From: Vescimonas coprocola
GTDB taxonomy: Bacteria; Bacillota; Clostridia; Oscillospirales; Oscillospiraceae
NCBI RefSeq assembly: GCF_018408575.1
Contig: NZ_AP023418.1
Coordinates: 310,001-374,000, forward strand
Direction: 5' to 3'
DNA length: 64,000 nt
Positions 1-7,374 of this stretch are shown here, in pieces; the first letter of the stretch is position 1; each line of letters starts with the position of its first letter. The notes under the pieces were generated by a model. It searched no databases and had not been told where the DNA came from. It saw only the letters and a list, made by a program, of their open reading frames with translations. The translations under genes and the position numbers were made by a program.

Positions 1-1164
1 CTGGCGGCGGCGCTGGTGCTGTTCATCGTCGTGCGGATGGCGGCTGTGACCTTTGAGCAGCCCCAGCCCCGAGGGGATGAATATGCCGAGTACGAGACCG
101 GCGTCGTCACGGATATCCTGTCGGACAATACCGAGGCAGATACCGTGGCCGACGGCGGCTATCGGGGGGAGCAGCTGCTGCTGGCACAGGTGCGCTCCGG
201 CCAGTACAAGGGCGAGACCATGCAGGTGTATAACTATGTGGGGCCGCTGTACGGCCAGCCCCTGAAGGTGGGGCAGCGGGCGGTGCTGCTGATCTCCACT
301 TATAGAGACGGGAGCCACACCGCCACGGTGTACGAGTATGACCGGGCGGTGGGTCTGGCGGTGACCGTGGGCCTGTTCCTGCTGGCAACAGTGGCTGTTG
401 GCGGCAAGGTGGGAGCCAAGTCTCTGGTGGCGCTGGCGGTGACGCTGGTGTGCCTGTTCTGGATCCTGATCCCCCTGCTGATGAAGGGAGCGTCCACGCT
501 GCTGACGGTGTTTCTGGTGTGCGCCTACATCACCGTGGTGACGATGGTGATCTTGGGCGGCGTGTGCCGCAAGACGGTGTGTGCTGCGCTGGGTACGGTG
601 GCCGGTACGGCGCTGGCGCTGCTGTTCGGCCTGCTGTCTCAGAGCCTTCTGCGGATCGACGGCCTGCGGCTGACGGATGTGGAACCGCTGCTGCAGCTGC
701 GGCAGACGGGTACGCCCTTGGGCCTGCGGGGCCTGCTGGTGGCGGGGGTAGTCATCAGTGCGCTGGGCGCCGTGATGGACGTGGCCATGAGCATCTCCTC
801 TGCGCTGACGGAGGTACATACCGTGGCCCCGGACCGGGACGGCCGGGCTCTGTTCCGCTCCGGTATGAATATCGGCCGGGATATGGTAGGTACCATGACC
901 AACACCCTGATCCTGGCATTTTTGGGCAGCGGCCTGTCCTTCATCATCTATCTGTATTCGCTGGGGCTGGATCCCCGGCAACTCATCAGCTCCCCCTATA
1001 TGGCCACGGAGGTCATCAGCGGCATCGCCAGCAGCATCGGCGTCATTCTGGCGGTCCCCCTGACGGCGCTCATCACCTCGTTCATTTTGGTGAAGGATAA
1101 AAAACCGAAGGCCCCCTGCGGATCGAAACCGGAGGATAAGAAGCTTCCCAAAGAGGTTCAATAA
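1..1164 (+). CDS. YibE/F family membrane protein (5' end cut by window)
   Basis: The frame is open from base 1, so the N-terminus lies upstream of the window; the first in-frame ATG is at 37. The visible part has a soluble stretch (about residues 25-105) rich in beta-prone segments, then hydrophobic segments that begin near base 355 and recur to about 1095, with a charged C-terminal tail rich in K and P. This soluble-then-multispan layout and the first membrane block are typical of the YibE/F family, a group of polytopic membrane proteins of unknown role. A Shine-Dalgarno-like GGGAGG lies only after the stop, so nothing obvious is translationally coupled downstream. No terminator follows directly. 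Family assignment is good; function is unknown. Confidence 0.8.
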   Translation: MAAALVLFIVVRMAAVTFEQPQPRGDEYAEYETGVVTDILSDNTEADTVADGGYRGEQLLLAQVRSGQYKGETMQVYNYVGPLYGQPLKVGQRAVLLISTYRDGSHTATVYEYDRAVGLAVTVGLFLLATVAVGGKVGAKSLVALAVTLVCLFWILIPLLMKGASTLLTVFLVCAYITVVTMVILGGVCRKTVCAALGTVAGTALALLFGLLSQSLLRIDGLRLTDVEPLLQLRQTGTPLGLRGLLVAGVVISALGAVMDVAMSISSALTEVHTVAPDRDGRALFRSGMNIGRDMVGTMTNTLILAFLGSGLSFIIYLYSLGLDPRQLISSPYMATEVISGIASSIGVILAVPLTALITSFILVKDKKPKAPCGSKPEDKKLPKEVQ

Positions 1165-1182
1165 GGGAGGCACCACCGGCGA

Positions 1183-1271
1183 CTGGACAAAAAGGTGTCC
1201 AATGCTGGACAAAAGCTGGACAAAAACCGGGACGCTCCAAGGTCAGAAAATGGGGCAGTAACTGGACAAAA
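1183..1271. repeat. Four copies of CTGGACAAAA
   Basis: Exact copies start at 1183, 1205, 1216 and 1262, just after the YibE/F stop codon. The spacings (22, 11 and 46 bases) are close to whole helical turns for the first two intervals. They could be a protein-binding array or simple sequence decay; nothing in the window shows which. Confidence 0.6.
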
Positions 1272-1668
1272 CCGGCGGATGCAGACCGAAAAAACGACAG
1301 CGCAAAAACCCAAAGGGATAAAAGCAGCCCCCTCTGAAATCCAAGAACGGAACACCGGCAGAGAAAAAACTTCCAAGCTCCGGACTGCTATCGATTCCGA
1401 AAAAGAGAAAATACCGGCATATGATCGGCACCGAAAAGAAGCAGGAGCCGAGATGATAGCAGCGCCGGGAAAAGGCGGGATTCATGCCGATGACAGAGTC
1501 GGAAACGGGGGAATATCGGGCCAATCAAAGAAGCCGGAGAAGTGCAAAAGCCGGTCCGGCAGCAGTGCCGAAAGCGCAGGTACCGGAACGATAGCAGAGC
1601 CGTGAGAGCGAAAATACGGAGCAATGCCAACGCTGAAAATACGAATACCGGCAGAATAGAAAAACAGC

Positions 1669-1778
1669 AAAAAAAGGCGGGGAAGGCAAAATTGCCTTCC
1701 CCGCCTGCTTGCCGCCGGATGCGGCTGTACAGGAGGAGAGCTCACCTGCTTGCGGCGCAGGGAGGGATGACCTATACA
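1669..1778 (-). ncRNA. Candidate small RNA with its own promoter and terminator
   Basis: On the minus strand TTGCTA (1813-1808) and TATACT (1790-1785) are 17 bases apart, giving a predicted start near 1778. About 75 bases later comes a 13-bp GC-rich stem (1705-1676) followed by seven T residues, a textbook intrinsic terminator. Between them are short hairpins (a CCTGC/GCAGG stem and a GCCG/CGGC stem), two copies of GCAAGCAGG about 40 bases apart, and a C/T-rich stretch reading CTCTCCTCCTG that complements a Shine-Dalgarno sequence. I see no open frame with a ribosome binding site. It lacks the GGAA tetraloop expected of SRP RNA. The transcript and its function are inferred. Confidence 0.45.
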
Positions 1779-1784
1779 CCTCCC

Positions 1785-1813
1785 AGTATATACGAGATCC
1801 GGAGAAATAGCAA
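1785..1813 (-). promoter_or_regulatory. Sigma-A type promoter of the candidate small RNA
   Basis: TTGCTA at 1813-1808, 17-base spacer, TATACT at 1790-1785, read on the minus strand. The spacing is ideal and the -10 box has five of six consensus bases. Confidence 0.5.
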
Positions 1814-2061
1814 TGATTTTTCGGAAAAATTTTCCTGCTGGGAGCATGAATTTTTTGAATATTTCGCATGGAGAAAATACTGGGGCGCAGAAGGGTCACA
1901 GAGCCGCTCCGGATTTTTCGATTCTGGCAGCGTGGCGGCATCAGGGAAAAGCGGCAGCAAAAATCGAATCGTATCAGAAGATGAAACGGTATCGAGAAAA
2001 TCAGGAAGCAGCGGGAAATCAGGCGGCGGCGGAGAAGCCGGGTGGATTCGGAAAAGCAAAA

Positions 2062-2129
2062 GGCGGAGGGGGACCCTACTGGGTCCCCCCTCCGCCTTTA
2101 CAGACTGGGTCCCCCCTCCGCCTTTACAG
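2062..2129. repeat. Inverted repeat followed by a tandem 26-bp repeat
   Basis: GGCGGAGGGGGACCC (2062-2076) is complementary to the start of a 26-bp unit that is present twice without a mismatch (2078-2103 and 2104-2129). On the minus strand the last unit and the inverted arm form a strong stem followed by TTTT, so it may terminate leftward transcription. The third partial, inverted copy suggests a small duplicated element. Confidence 0.7.
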
Positions 2130-2159
2130 AAAGAGAGATGCGCTATTTCAAGGAGCCTT

Positions 2160-2223
2160 GCCGCCAAGGGGCTACGCCGCCAAGGGGCTACGCCGCCAAG
2201 AGGCTGTGCCGCCAAGGGCTTTT
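2160..2223. repeat. Four tandem copies of a 16-bp unit
   Basis: The unit gccgccaaggggctac is repeated at 2160, 2176, 2192 and 2208; the first two copies are identical and the last two diverge in their 3' half. The array ends 33 bases after the stop codon of the minus-strand surface protein, in that gene's 3' flank. Confidence 0.75.
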
Positions 2224-2256
2224 ATCGCCTAAGAGGAGCGCTGCGAAAGGGGGGAA

Positions 2257-3156
2257 TCAGGCCCGGTGCCTCTTGCCGAGAACCAGAACGGCTCCGGCCA
2301 GAGCGGCCACGGTCATGAGGCTCAGCCACAGGCCCATGGCGGCTCCGTCAGCGGTGTTGGGGCTGTCGGTGGCCTCATTGCCGGTATTGCCGCCGCTGTT
2401 GGCGTTGGGATCGGCGGCGCCGCAGACGGTACACTTGCCGTCCTTGTAGCTGTGGCCGGCGGCGGGGATGACCTCGCCGGTCTCGCCGGTCTCGCCGCAG
2501 ACGGTGCAGACCTTATCGCCGGTGTAGCCGGGCTCGGTGCAGGTGGCGTCCTTGGCGTTTTTCACCACGGTGCTGTGACCGGTGGCGGGCAGCGTCTCGG
2601 TGGACAGTACCTCATCGCAGTCATCGCAGACGACGGTGACAGAGCCGTCCTCGGTACAGGTGGCAGGGGTCTCGGTGCGGGTGGTGTGGTCGTGATCGCA
2701 GGTGACCTCCACGGCGATGGGGGTGTAGTCACCGGTGTTCAGCTGCTGCGGCGGGGGGAGGGGGTCCTCCTGATACTGGCCCACGGCGGAAATGATGTCC
2801 CGCAGCCGCTGCTGGGGTGTGTGGCCTGTATATTTATAAGCTTTTTCGCCGCCGGGGCGAACATAATCCCAGACCAGAAACCATGCCAGACAGGTGTTGC
2901 TGCCGGAGAGAGGAGTGAACAGGAATTGCAGCGTCTCCTCGTCCTCTGACAGGTGCTCCAGCAGGTACTCCTCTGCGGCGGCGATATGGCGCACCTGCGG
3001 CACCAGCTCCCGCTCCGGGATGCCGTAGGTGTCGCAGATGCGGACGGCCTCTGTGACGGCGGTGCAGTATTTTTCCTCCGTGGGGGTGTAGTGGCGCTCC
3101 AAGGCCACCAAGGCCTCTACGCCGTATGCATTGGCCTCCTGATAGATGAAACCCAT
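2257..3156 (-). CDS. Putative cell-surface protein with Cys-pair repeats and C-terminal anchor
   Basis: A 299-residue protein; the start is set by a GGAGG five bases before ATG at 3156 (a longer frame would run through sigK). The first 150 residues are a helical, unannotated domain rich in E, Y and L. Residues about 165-265 hold CxxC-bearing repeats with the ATCTE and CTVCG patterns that are common in clostridial surface proteins and in BspA-like proteins. The C-terminus has an SPNTADGA motif, a hydrophobic helix and a basic GKRHRA tail, which resembles a sortase anchor of the NPxTG variety. There is no N-terminal signal peptide, which is odd for an anchored protein. It is divergent from sigK. 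Function unknown. Confidence 0.7.
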   Translation of the reverse strand: MGFIYQEANAYGVEALVALERHYTPTEEKYCTAVTEAVRICDTYGIPERELVPQVRHIAAAEEYLLEHLSEDEETLQFLFTPLSGSNTCLAWFLVWDYVRPGGEKAYKYTGHTPQQRLRDIISAVGQYQEDPLPPPQQLNTGDYTPIAVEVTCDHDHTTRTETPATCTEDGSVTVVCDDCDEVLSTETLPATGHSTVVKNAKDATCTEPGYTGDKVCTVCGETGETGEVIPAAGHSYKDGKCTVCGAADPNANSGGNTGNEATDSPNTADGAAMGLWLSLMTVAALAGAVLVLGKRHRA

Positions 3157-3291
3157 AAAATCCTCCAGAAAATTTGATGGAGATAGAAACGTTTTAATTA
3201 TTCTGCAATGTATTGTACCCCACTTCTGGCGCTGCGGCAAGCATAGGGACTTCCTCTGAGGGCATAGGCTGGCAGAAGAGGAGGGATCTGT

Positions 3292-3981
3292 ATGCTGTCT
3301 GCGGCGTTGCTGCTGCTGTCCAACAGCCTGTTTTTGTCCCTGCGTCTGACGGGGAATCCCGGTTCGTTCCCCCGGCCGCTGCCGCCGGAGGAGGAGCGGG
3401 CGTGTCTGGAGCGGTGGGCGCAGGGGGATCTGGAGGCTCGGAACCGGCTGGTGGAGCACAATCTCCGGCTGGTGGCCCACATCATCAAGAAATACTATAC
3501 ACAGGCGGACAATCAGGAGGATCTGATCTCCATCGGCACCATTGGACTCATCAAGGCCGTCAACACCTTCCGGGCAGACCGGGGCATCAAGCTGGCTACT
3601 TATGCGTCGAGGTGCATTGAAAATGAGATCCTTATGTACTTCCGCTCCCAGCGGAAGCTGCAGGGGGAGGTGTCCCTGTCCGACGCCATCGACACGGATA
3701 AGGAGGGGGGCTCGCTGTATCTGCTGGACGTGGTGGGGACCGACGACACCATGCTGTCGGACCTGCAGGACCGGGAGGAGCAGCTATTGCTGCGGCGCTT
3801 GGTGCGGGACTGCCTGACGGAGCGGGAGGCGGACATCATCCGGAGGCGGTACGGGCTGGAGGGGCATCCGCCCCAGACCCAGCGGCAGGTGGCGGCGGTA
3901 TACGGCATCAGCCGAAGCTATGTCTCCCGCATCGAGAAGCGGGCGCTGGAGAAACTGGAAAAGGAGCTGCGAAAGGGGTAG
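3292..3981 (+). CDS. sigK: RNA polymerase sporulation sigma factor sigma-K (pro-form)
   Basis: A 229-residue sigma-70 family protein matching SigK in size. About 20 hydrophobic residues at the N-terminus, followed by GNPGSFPRPL, form the membrane-associated pro-sequence known to be removed by an intramembrane protease. Region 2 covers about residues 50-120 (ends NEILMYFRSQRK) and region 4 about 165-225, with a helix-turn-helix ISRSYVSRIEKRALEKLE. The gene is continuous: no skin element interrupts it. GGAGGG seven bases before ATG sets the start. Sigma-K directs late mother-cell genes (coat, cortex). Two SpoIVF-like genes lie at 24090-25473 and could supply the processing protease. Sigma-E is a similar protein, but it has a different N-terminus and normally sits beside spoIIGA. 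Confidence 0.93.
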   Translation: MLSAALLLLSNSLFLSLRLTGNPGSFPRPLPPEEERACLERWAQGDLEARNRLVEHNLRLVAHIIKKYYTQADNQEDLISIGTIGLIKAVNTFRADRGIKLATYASRCIENEILMYFRSQRKLQGEVSLSDAIDTDKEGGSLYLLDVVGTDDTMLSDLQDREEQLLLRRLVRDCLTEREADIIRRRYGLEGHPPQTQRQVAAVYGISRSYVSRIEKRALEKLEKELRKG

Positions 3982-4074
3982 GAGGATAGCGAAAGGGCTT
4001 GTCTTTGGGGCGGGAACATGGTAAGATGATAAAAAACACCTATGCGGCAGCCTGTGGAAATGAGCGGAGACAAC

Positions 4075-4833
4075 ATGAGAAAGTTTTTCAGAGGAATATG
4101 CGGCGTACTGGCGACGCTTTTGACCCTGTGCATCCTATTGATGGCGGCGGGGCTCATGGGGGTGCGGGCCTTCGGCATCACGCCTTATGTGGTACCGGCG
4201 GACATGGAGGGGCTTCCGTGGTCCGCCGGGGCGCTGCTGTACGTGCGGCAGGAGCAGCCGGAGACGCTGCAGCTTGGGGACACCATCGCCTACGTCACGG
4301 ACAGTGACCTATCGCTGGAGGGGGGCGTCATCGGTTCCGTGGACACAGAGCGGCGCTTCTTCTATGTGGAGGGAGCCCCGGTCTACTGGGACAATGTGCT
4401 GGGGCAGCCCCTGTGGGGCATCGATGGTCTGGGCTATGTGTCCGGCTATATCAGCCGGCCGCCGGGACTGTATCTGGTGCTGGGGGCTGCTGTGGTGCTG
4501 GCGTTGCTGTGCATCTTCCCCCTGCGACGCCGAAAGGGAGAGAAAACGGAAGAATCCCCCACCGGGAGATGCATGGCGACGAATGTGGGAGAGAAAGCTC
4601 CCACCGAATCGGTGCAGGCTGCGGCGATGGAGGAGGAAGTCCCCACCTTGACGGAAAAGCCTGCGTCTGCGGAGGTATCTGAGCCTGTGAAGGTGCCTAA
4701 GCCTGCGGTAGAGATACCGAAACCTGAGCCTGCGGCGGAGGTACAGCGGCCTGCAGAGACCGGGCGGCGGCAGACCTCCGGCAAGCGGGACGAGGCGGTG
4801 GCCCGTCACGGCGGCAAGCGCCTTCAGCGCTGA
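4075..4833 (+). CDS. Signal-peptidase-I-like membrane protein without catalytic serine
   Basis: A 252-residue protein. The start chosen is ATG 4075 with GGAG five bases upstream. A transmembrane helix lies at about residues 7-32 and a second one at 125-148, framing a small beta domain. The segment after helix 1 reads FGITPYVVPADMEG, which aligns with the FGIxPYVVxSGSMEP motif of SipW-type (family S26) signal peptidases, but the nucleophile serine is gone, and GDTIAYV follows where the family has Gdl(V/I)xV. The second helix and an RRRK stop-transfer follow as in SipW. The last 90 residues are a P/E/K-rich tail. It is probably inactive as a peptidase. It follows sigK by 93 bases and may be cotranscribed. 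Confidence 0.6.
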   Translation: MRKFFRGICGVLATLLTLCILLMAAGLMGVRAFGITPYVVPADMEGLPWSAGALLYVRQEQPETLQLGDTIAYVTDSDLSLEGGVIGSVDTERRFFYVEGAPVYWDNVLGQPLWGIDGLGYVSGYISRPPGLYLVLGAAVVLALLCIFPLRRRKGEKTEESPTGRCMATNVGEKAPTESVQAAAMEEEVPTLTEKPASAEVSEPVKVPKPAVEIPKPEPAAEVQRPAETGRRQTSGKRDEAVARHGGKRLQR

Positions 4834-4844
4834 TGGAATCGAGC

Positions 4845-4887
4845 AAAAAGAAGGACCCAAAGGCAAAGCCTTTGGGGCCTTCTTTTT
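4845..4887. terminator. Bidirectional intrinsic terminator
   Basis: A long stem with A and T runs on both sides (AAAAAGAAGG...CCTTCTTTTT) separates the convergent signal-peptidase-like gene and the MFS gene. Confidence 0.9.
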
Positions 4888-4898
4888 AGAATGGAGCG

Positions 4899-6152
4899 TT
4901 ATGAAAGTGTATCGGACGGGGTCTCGCCGGGGCGGTCAGTCAGCACCAGCTGCACCTGACGCCGCCGCAGGAATACCGTCAGCCAGCAAACCGCCATGAC
5001 GATCAAGCCGCAGATGGTCATGCAGAGCCGATAGTCCAGCACCTCGCCCAAAGCACCGATGGCCAGCGACAGCACCGCTCCCGCCGCTGTGCAGAGCATG
5101 GACTCATAGGCATTGAGCCGAGCCCGCAGCCGGTCGGGGATGTAGCGCTGCACCGCCGCCTGCCGGATGGTGGCACTCTGGATGCCCAGAAAGCCGCAGA
5201 CGGCTCGGTTCACCAGCATCAGGGGATACGGCAGCCACAGAAGGCAGGTGTCCATCAGTTCGTAGGTCTGATACACCCCGAACAGGAAGCCGAATCGCTT
5301 TCGCTCCGGCAGGGAGTAGCGGTAGCGGACGGCGCCGCCGATGGTGCGCCCGGCAAACTCCGCCACGGAGAAGAAGGAGTACATGGCGGTGGTGAAGCCC
5401 GGCGCTGTGCGAAAGAAGGCGATGAGCAGGGGAGAATAGCCCATGGCCATGCCGTTGGTGACGGCCATGTACTCATAGAGGCCGTGGAGGCCGTGCTCCT
5501 GCCGAAGATAGGCGGCGGCCTCCCGGATGTCCCGCCACCAGGTTTTCAGGGACAGCAGCGGCTCTTGATCCCGGCGGCTCTCCTGCACATGGATGCGGTT
5601 TTCGATGAGGGCGGCCAGCACCGACAGTGCGCCTTGGATCAGCAGCAGCCGTCCCACGCCTAAGGTGTCGTACAGCAGCGCCGCCAGCGGCATCATGAGG
5701 ACCTTCAGAATGGGATAGAGCATGGCGGAGACGGTGTAGGCCCGCTCCTCCTGCCCCTCCGGCAGCAGCAGGGGGTAGAAGCTGTTGTAGGCCAGCTCAT
5801 CGAAGGCTGCAAGGCACGATACCAGCAGGGAAAAGGCCAGATAGGCGGTGTAGGAGAAGGCACTGCGCAGCAGGAACAGTCCCGCCCCGGCGTAGCACAA
5901 GCCGTTGAGCAGGTCGCCCCACACCAGAAAGGGCTTGCGGGGCAGGCGGTCCATCATGGGGGCGACGACCAGCGGCAGCAGCACCATGGGGATCAGCTGA
6001 ATGGCCACCACCAGCGCCGAGGCCAGAGTGCTGCCTGTCTCGTCAAAGACCAGAAAGGACAGGGCGAATTGACTGATGATGCCGCCGGCAGCGCCCAGCG
6101 TCGTGGCGGCGGTGATGCGGGTAAAATTCCGTGTCCAGAGAGTTTGTTTCAT
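4899..6152 (-). CDS. MFS transporter
   Basis: A 417-residue polytopic protein with about twelve hydrophobic segments, a charged central loop around residues 190-215 and short basic cytoplasmic loops. The PMMDRLPRKPFLVWGD stretch near residue 65 is the loop 2-3 motif A region of major facilitator proteins of the EntS/macrolide exporter type. ATG 6152 is preferred because GTGAGGTG lies six bases upstream, whereas a GTG nine bases earlier overlaps it. The likely role is proton-driven export of a small compound; the substrate cannot be told. The XRE/TPR regulator gene lies immediately upstream on the same strand (106-base gap), so that regulator may control it. Confidence 0.85.
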   Translation of the reverse strand: MKQTLWTRNFTRITAATTLGAAGGIISQFALSFLVFDETGSTLASALVVAIQLIPMVLLPLVVAPMMDRLPRKPFLVWGDLLNGLCYAGAGLFLLRSAFSYTAYLAFSLLVSCLAAFDELAYNSFYPLLLPEGQEERAYTVSAMLYPILKVLMMPLAALLYDTLGVGRLLLIQGALSVLAALIENRIHVQESRRDQEPLLSLKTWWRDIREAAAYLRQEHGLHGLYEYMAVTNGMAMGYSPLLIAFFRTAPGFTTAMYSFFSVAEFAGRTIGGAVRYRYSLPERKRFGFLFGVYQTYELMDTCLLWLPYPLMLVNRAVCGFLGIQSATIRQAAVQRYIPDRLRARLNAYESMLCTAAGAVLSLAIGALGEVLDYRLCMTICGLIVMAVCWLTVFLRRRQVQLVLTDRPGETPSDTLS

Positions 6153-6258
6153 AGCGTTCACCTCACTGCTATGATTATCCCACAGCTGCTTACAAAAGAA
6201 AAGGGGGCCATCGTGGGAAAGTTATTCCCGTGATGACCCTCTTAATGGGGCAAAAATG

Positions 6259-7374
6259 CTATTTTGCAGGAAACTCCTCCAACAGGCGGCAGGCTTGACG
6301 GTACTGACGGTTGGCCTTGTACCACGCCAGCACCCACGGCAGGTGGAAACGGGTGAAGCCCATAGGATATGTGTCTCGCAGACGCTGGAAGCAGTCCAGA
6401 AGTTGGGTGCCGTAGGTATCGTCGTGGAGGTAGTCCGGGTGCTCCAGCCGATAGCGCACCAGCGCCAGCATCCGCTGCTCCATTTCGCCGGAGGCCATAG
6501 GCTCCGCCTGCTGGACGGCGGTCAGCGCCTGCTCCCGATGGCCCAACTGCTCGTGGCAGATGGCCAGTTTGTGCAGGTCCAGAAAGCCGGGGCGGGGGAG
6601 GGAGGCAAAGTAGGGCAGGGCCTTTTCCGGTTGACCCAGTTCCAGTTGAGTGGAGGCAACATTGTAGCGGAGGGCAGACAAGCTGCCGGTATCCCTCAGG
6701 GCTTCTGCCAGACGCTCCGCTACAGAGTAGTGGGTCAGCATCTCCTCCATGCGGCCCAGATCCGAGTAGCAGTTGCCCATCCACAGGCGGCAGGACAGCA
6801 TCAGGTGGGGGTAGCCGGCGTCCGATGCCGAGCGGTAGGCGTCCCGCAGCACCTCGATGGCGGCGGTGTATTCGCCCTCGGCGTAGAGGAACTCTCCGTA
6901 GTGGGCAGCCAGCAGCGGCAGCGGCTCCAGCCGCACCGCTTCCTCCCACCGGCCTTGCAGGCCTCGCTGTAAGGCCAGCTGCCGGGTGGAGAGAAAGGGC
7001 TCCCACTCCACCGGCAGAGGGCGCATCTCGTCGGCGTAAAAGGCATCCAGCAGCAGGGCGTCCGCTGCCAGCGGACTGAATGCAAGAATCTCCCGCCGGG
7101 GCTGCACCAGCTGTTCATAGAGAGAATCGAAATTCGGGCTGCCGGAGAGCAGGGCCTTCCAGCAGGGCGCTAAGCCCTCCGGCTCCGGAGTCCAGACAAG
7201 ACCCAGCCGGTGCAGCAGCAGCTCCGTCACCTCCGGGGAGGGGGCGGCCTTGCCCTGCTCGATTTTGGACAGATAGGAGGGGGCGCAGATGCCACGGCAC
7301 AGACCCTCCTGACTCCAGTCCCGCTGAAGGCGGGCCTGCCGGATCAGCAGTCCGGCGATGTCGCCGCCCCTCAT
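6259..7374 (-). CDS. XRE-family regulator with TPR-like C-terminal domain
   Basis: A 371-residue protein. Residues 1-62 form a Cro/C1-type helix-turn-helix (GLLIRQARLQRDWSQEGLC, then APSYLSKIEQGKAAP). The remainder is all helical, with pairs of about 34-residue helices such as LAICHEQLGHREQALTAVQQ that look like tetratricopeptide repeats. This architecture is that of the Rgg/PlcR/PrgX group, where the repeats bind a signalling peptide; many such regulators respond to other ligands, so the ligand is open. The start ATG overlaps the tcdA stop as ATGA, so it is translationally coupled to tcdA. The MFS gene next in line is the most likely target. Confidence 0.8.
   Translation of the reverse strand: MRGGDIAGLLIRQARLQRDWSQEGLCRGICAPSYLSKIEQGKAAPSPEVTELLLHRLGLVWTPEPEGLAPCWKALLSGSPNFDSLYEQLVQPRREILAFSPLAADALLLDAFYADEMRPLPVEWEPFLSTRQLALQRGLQGRWEEAVRLEPLPLLAAHYGEFLYAEGEYTAAIEVLRDAYRSASDAGYPHLMLSCRLWMGNCYSDLGRMEEMLTHYSVAERLAEALRDTGSLSALRYNVASTQLELGQPEKALPYFASLPRPGFLDLHKLAICHEQLGHREQALTAVQQAEPMASGEMEQRMLALVRYRLEHPDYLHDDTYGTQLLDCFQRLRDTYPMGFTRFHLPWVLAWYKANRQYRQACRLLEEFPAK

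Larger units (their letters stand above)
1165..2256. other. Repeat-rich intergenic region of 1.1 kb without a convincing gene
   Basis: Several long open frames cross this stretch, but they overlap one another on both strands, have low-complexity K/E/R/S/G-rich translations and no family resemblance, so I do not call them genes. The base composition is more purine-rich on the plus strand and lower in GC than the neighbours. It holds four CTGGACAAAA copies (1183-1271), a minus-strand promoter plus terminator unit (1669-1813), an inverted repeat followed by a tandem 26-bp repeat (2062-2129) and a 16-bp tandem repeat (2160-2223). These are listed separately. Confidence 0.6.

Noticed and set aside
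1676-1790. SRP RNA as an identity for the small RNA
   Set aside because: A CAG...AAGCAG arrangement is faintly similar, but the GGAA-type tetraloop and the conserved domain IV sequence are missing.
1195-2318. Open frames of 136 to 258 codons on both strands in the first large gap
   Set aside because: They overlap each other and cross hairpins and tandem repeats, the translations are low-complexity, and none has a convincing ribosome binding site at a sensible distance.
3192-3291. Sigma-E promoter before sigK
   Set aside because: GCATAGG-like hexamers occur twice, but spacing and sequence fit the consensus too poorly to report as a feature.
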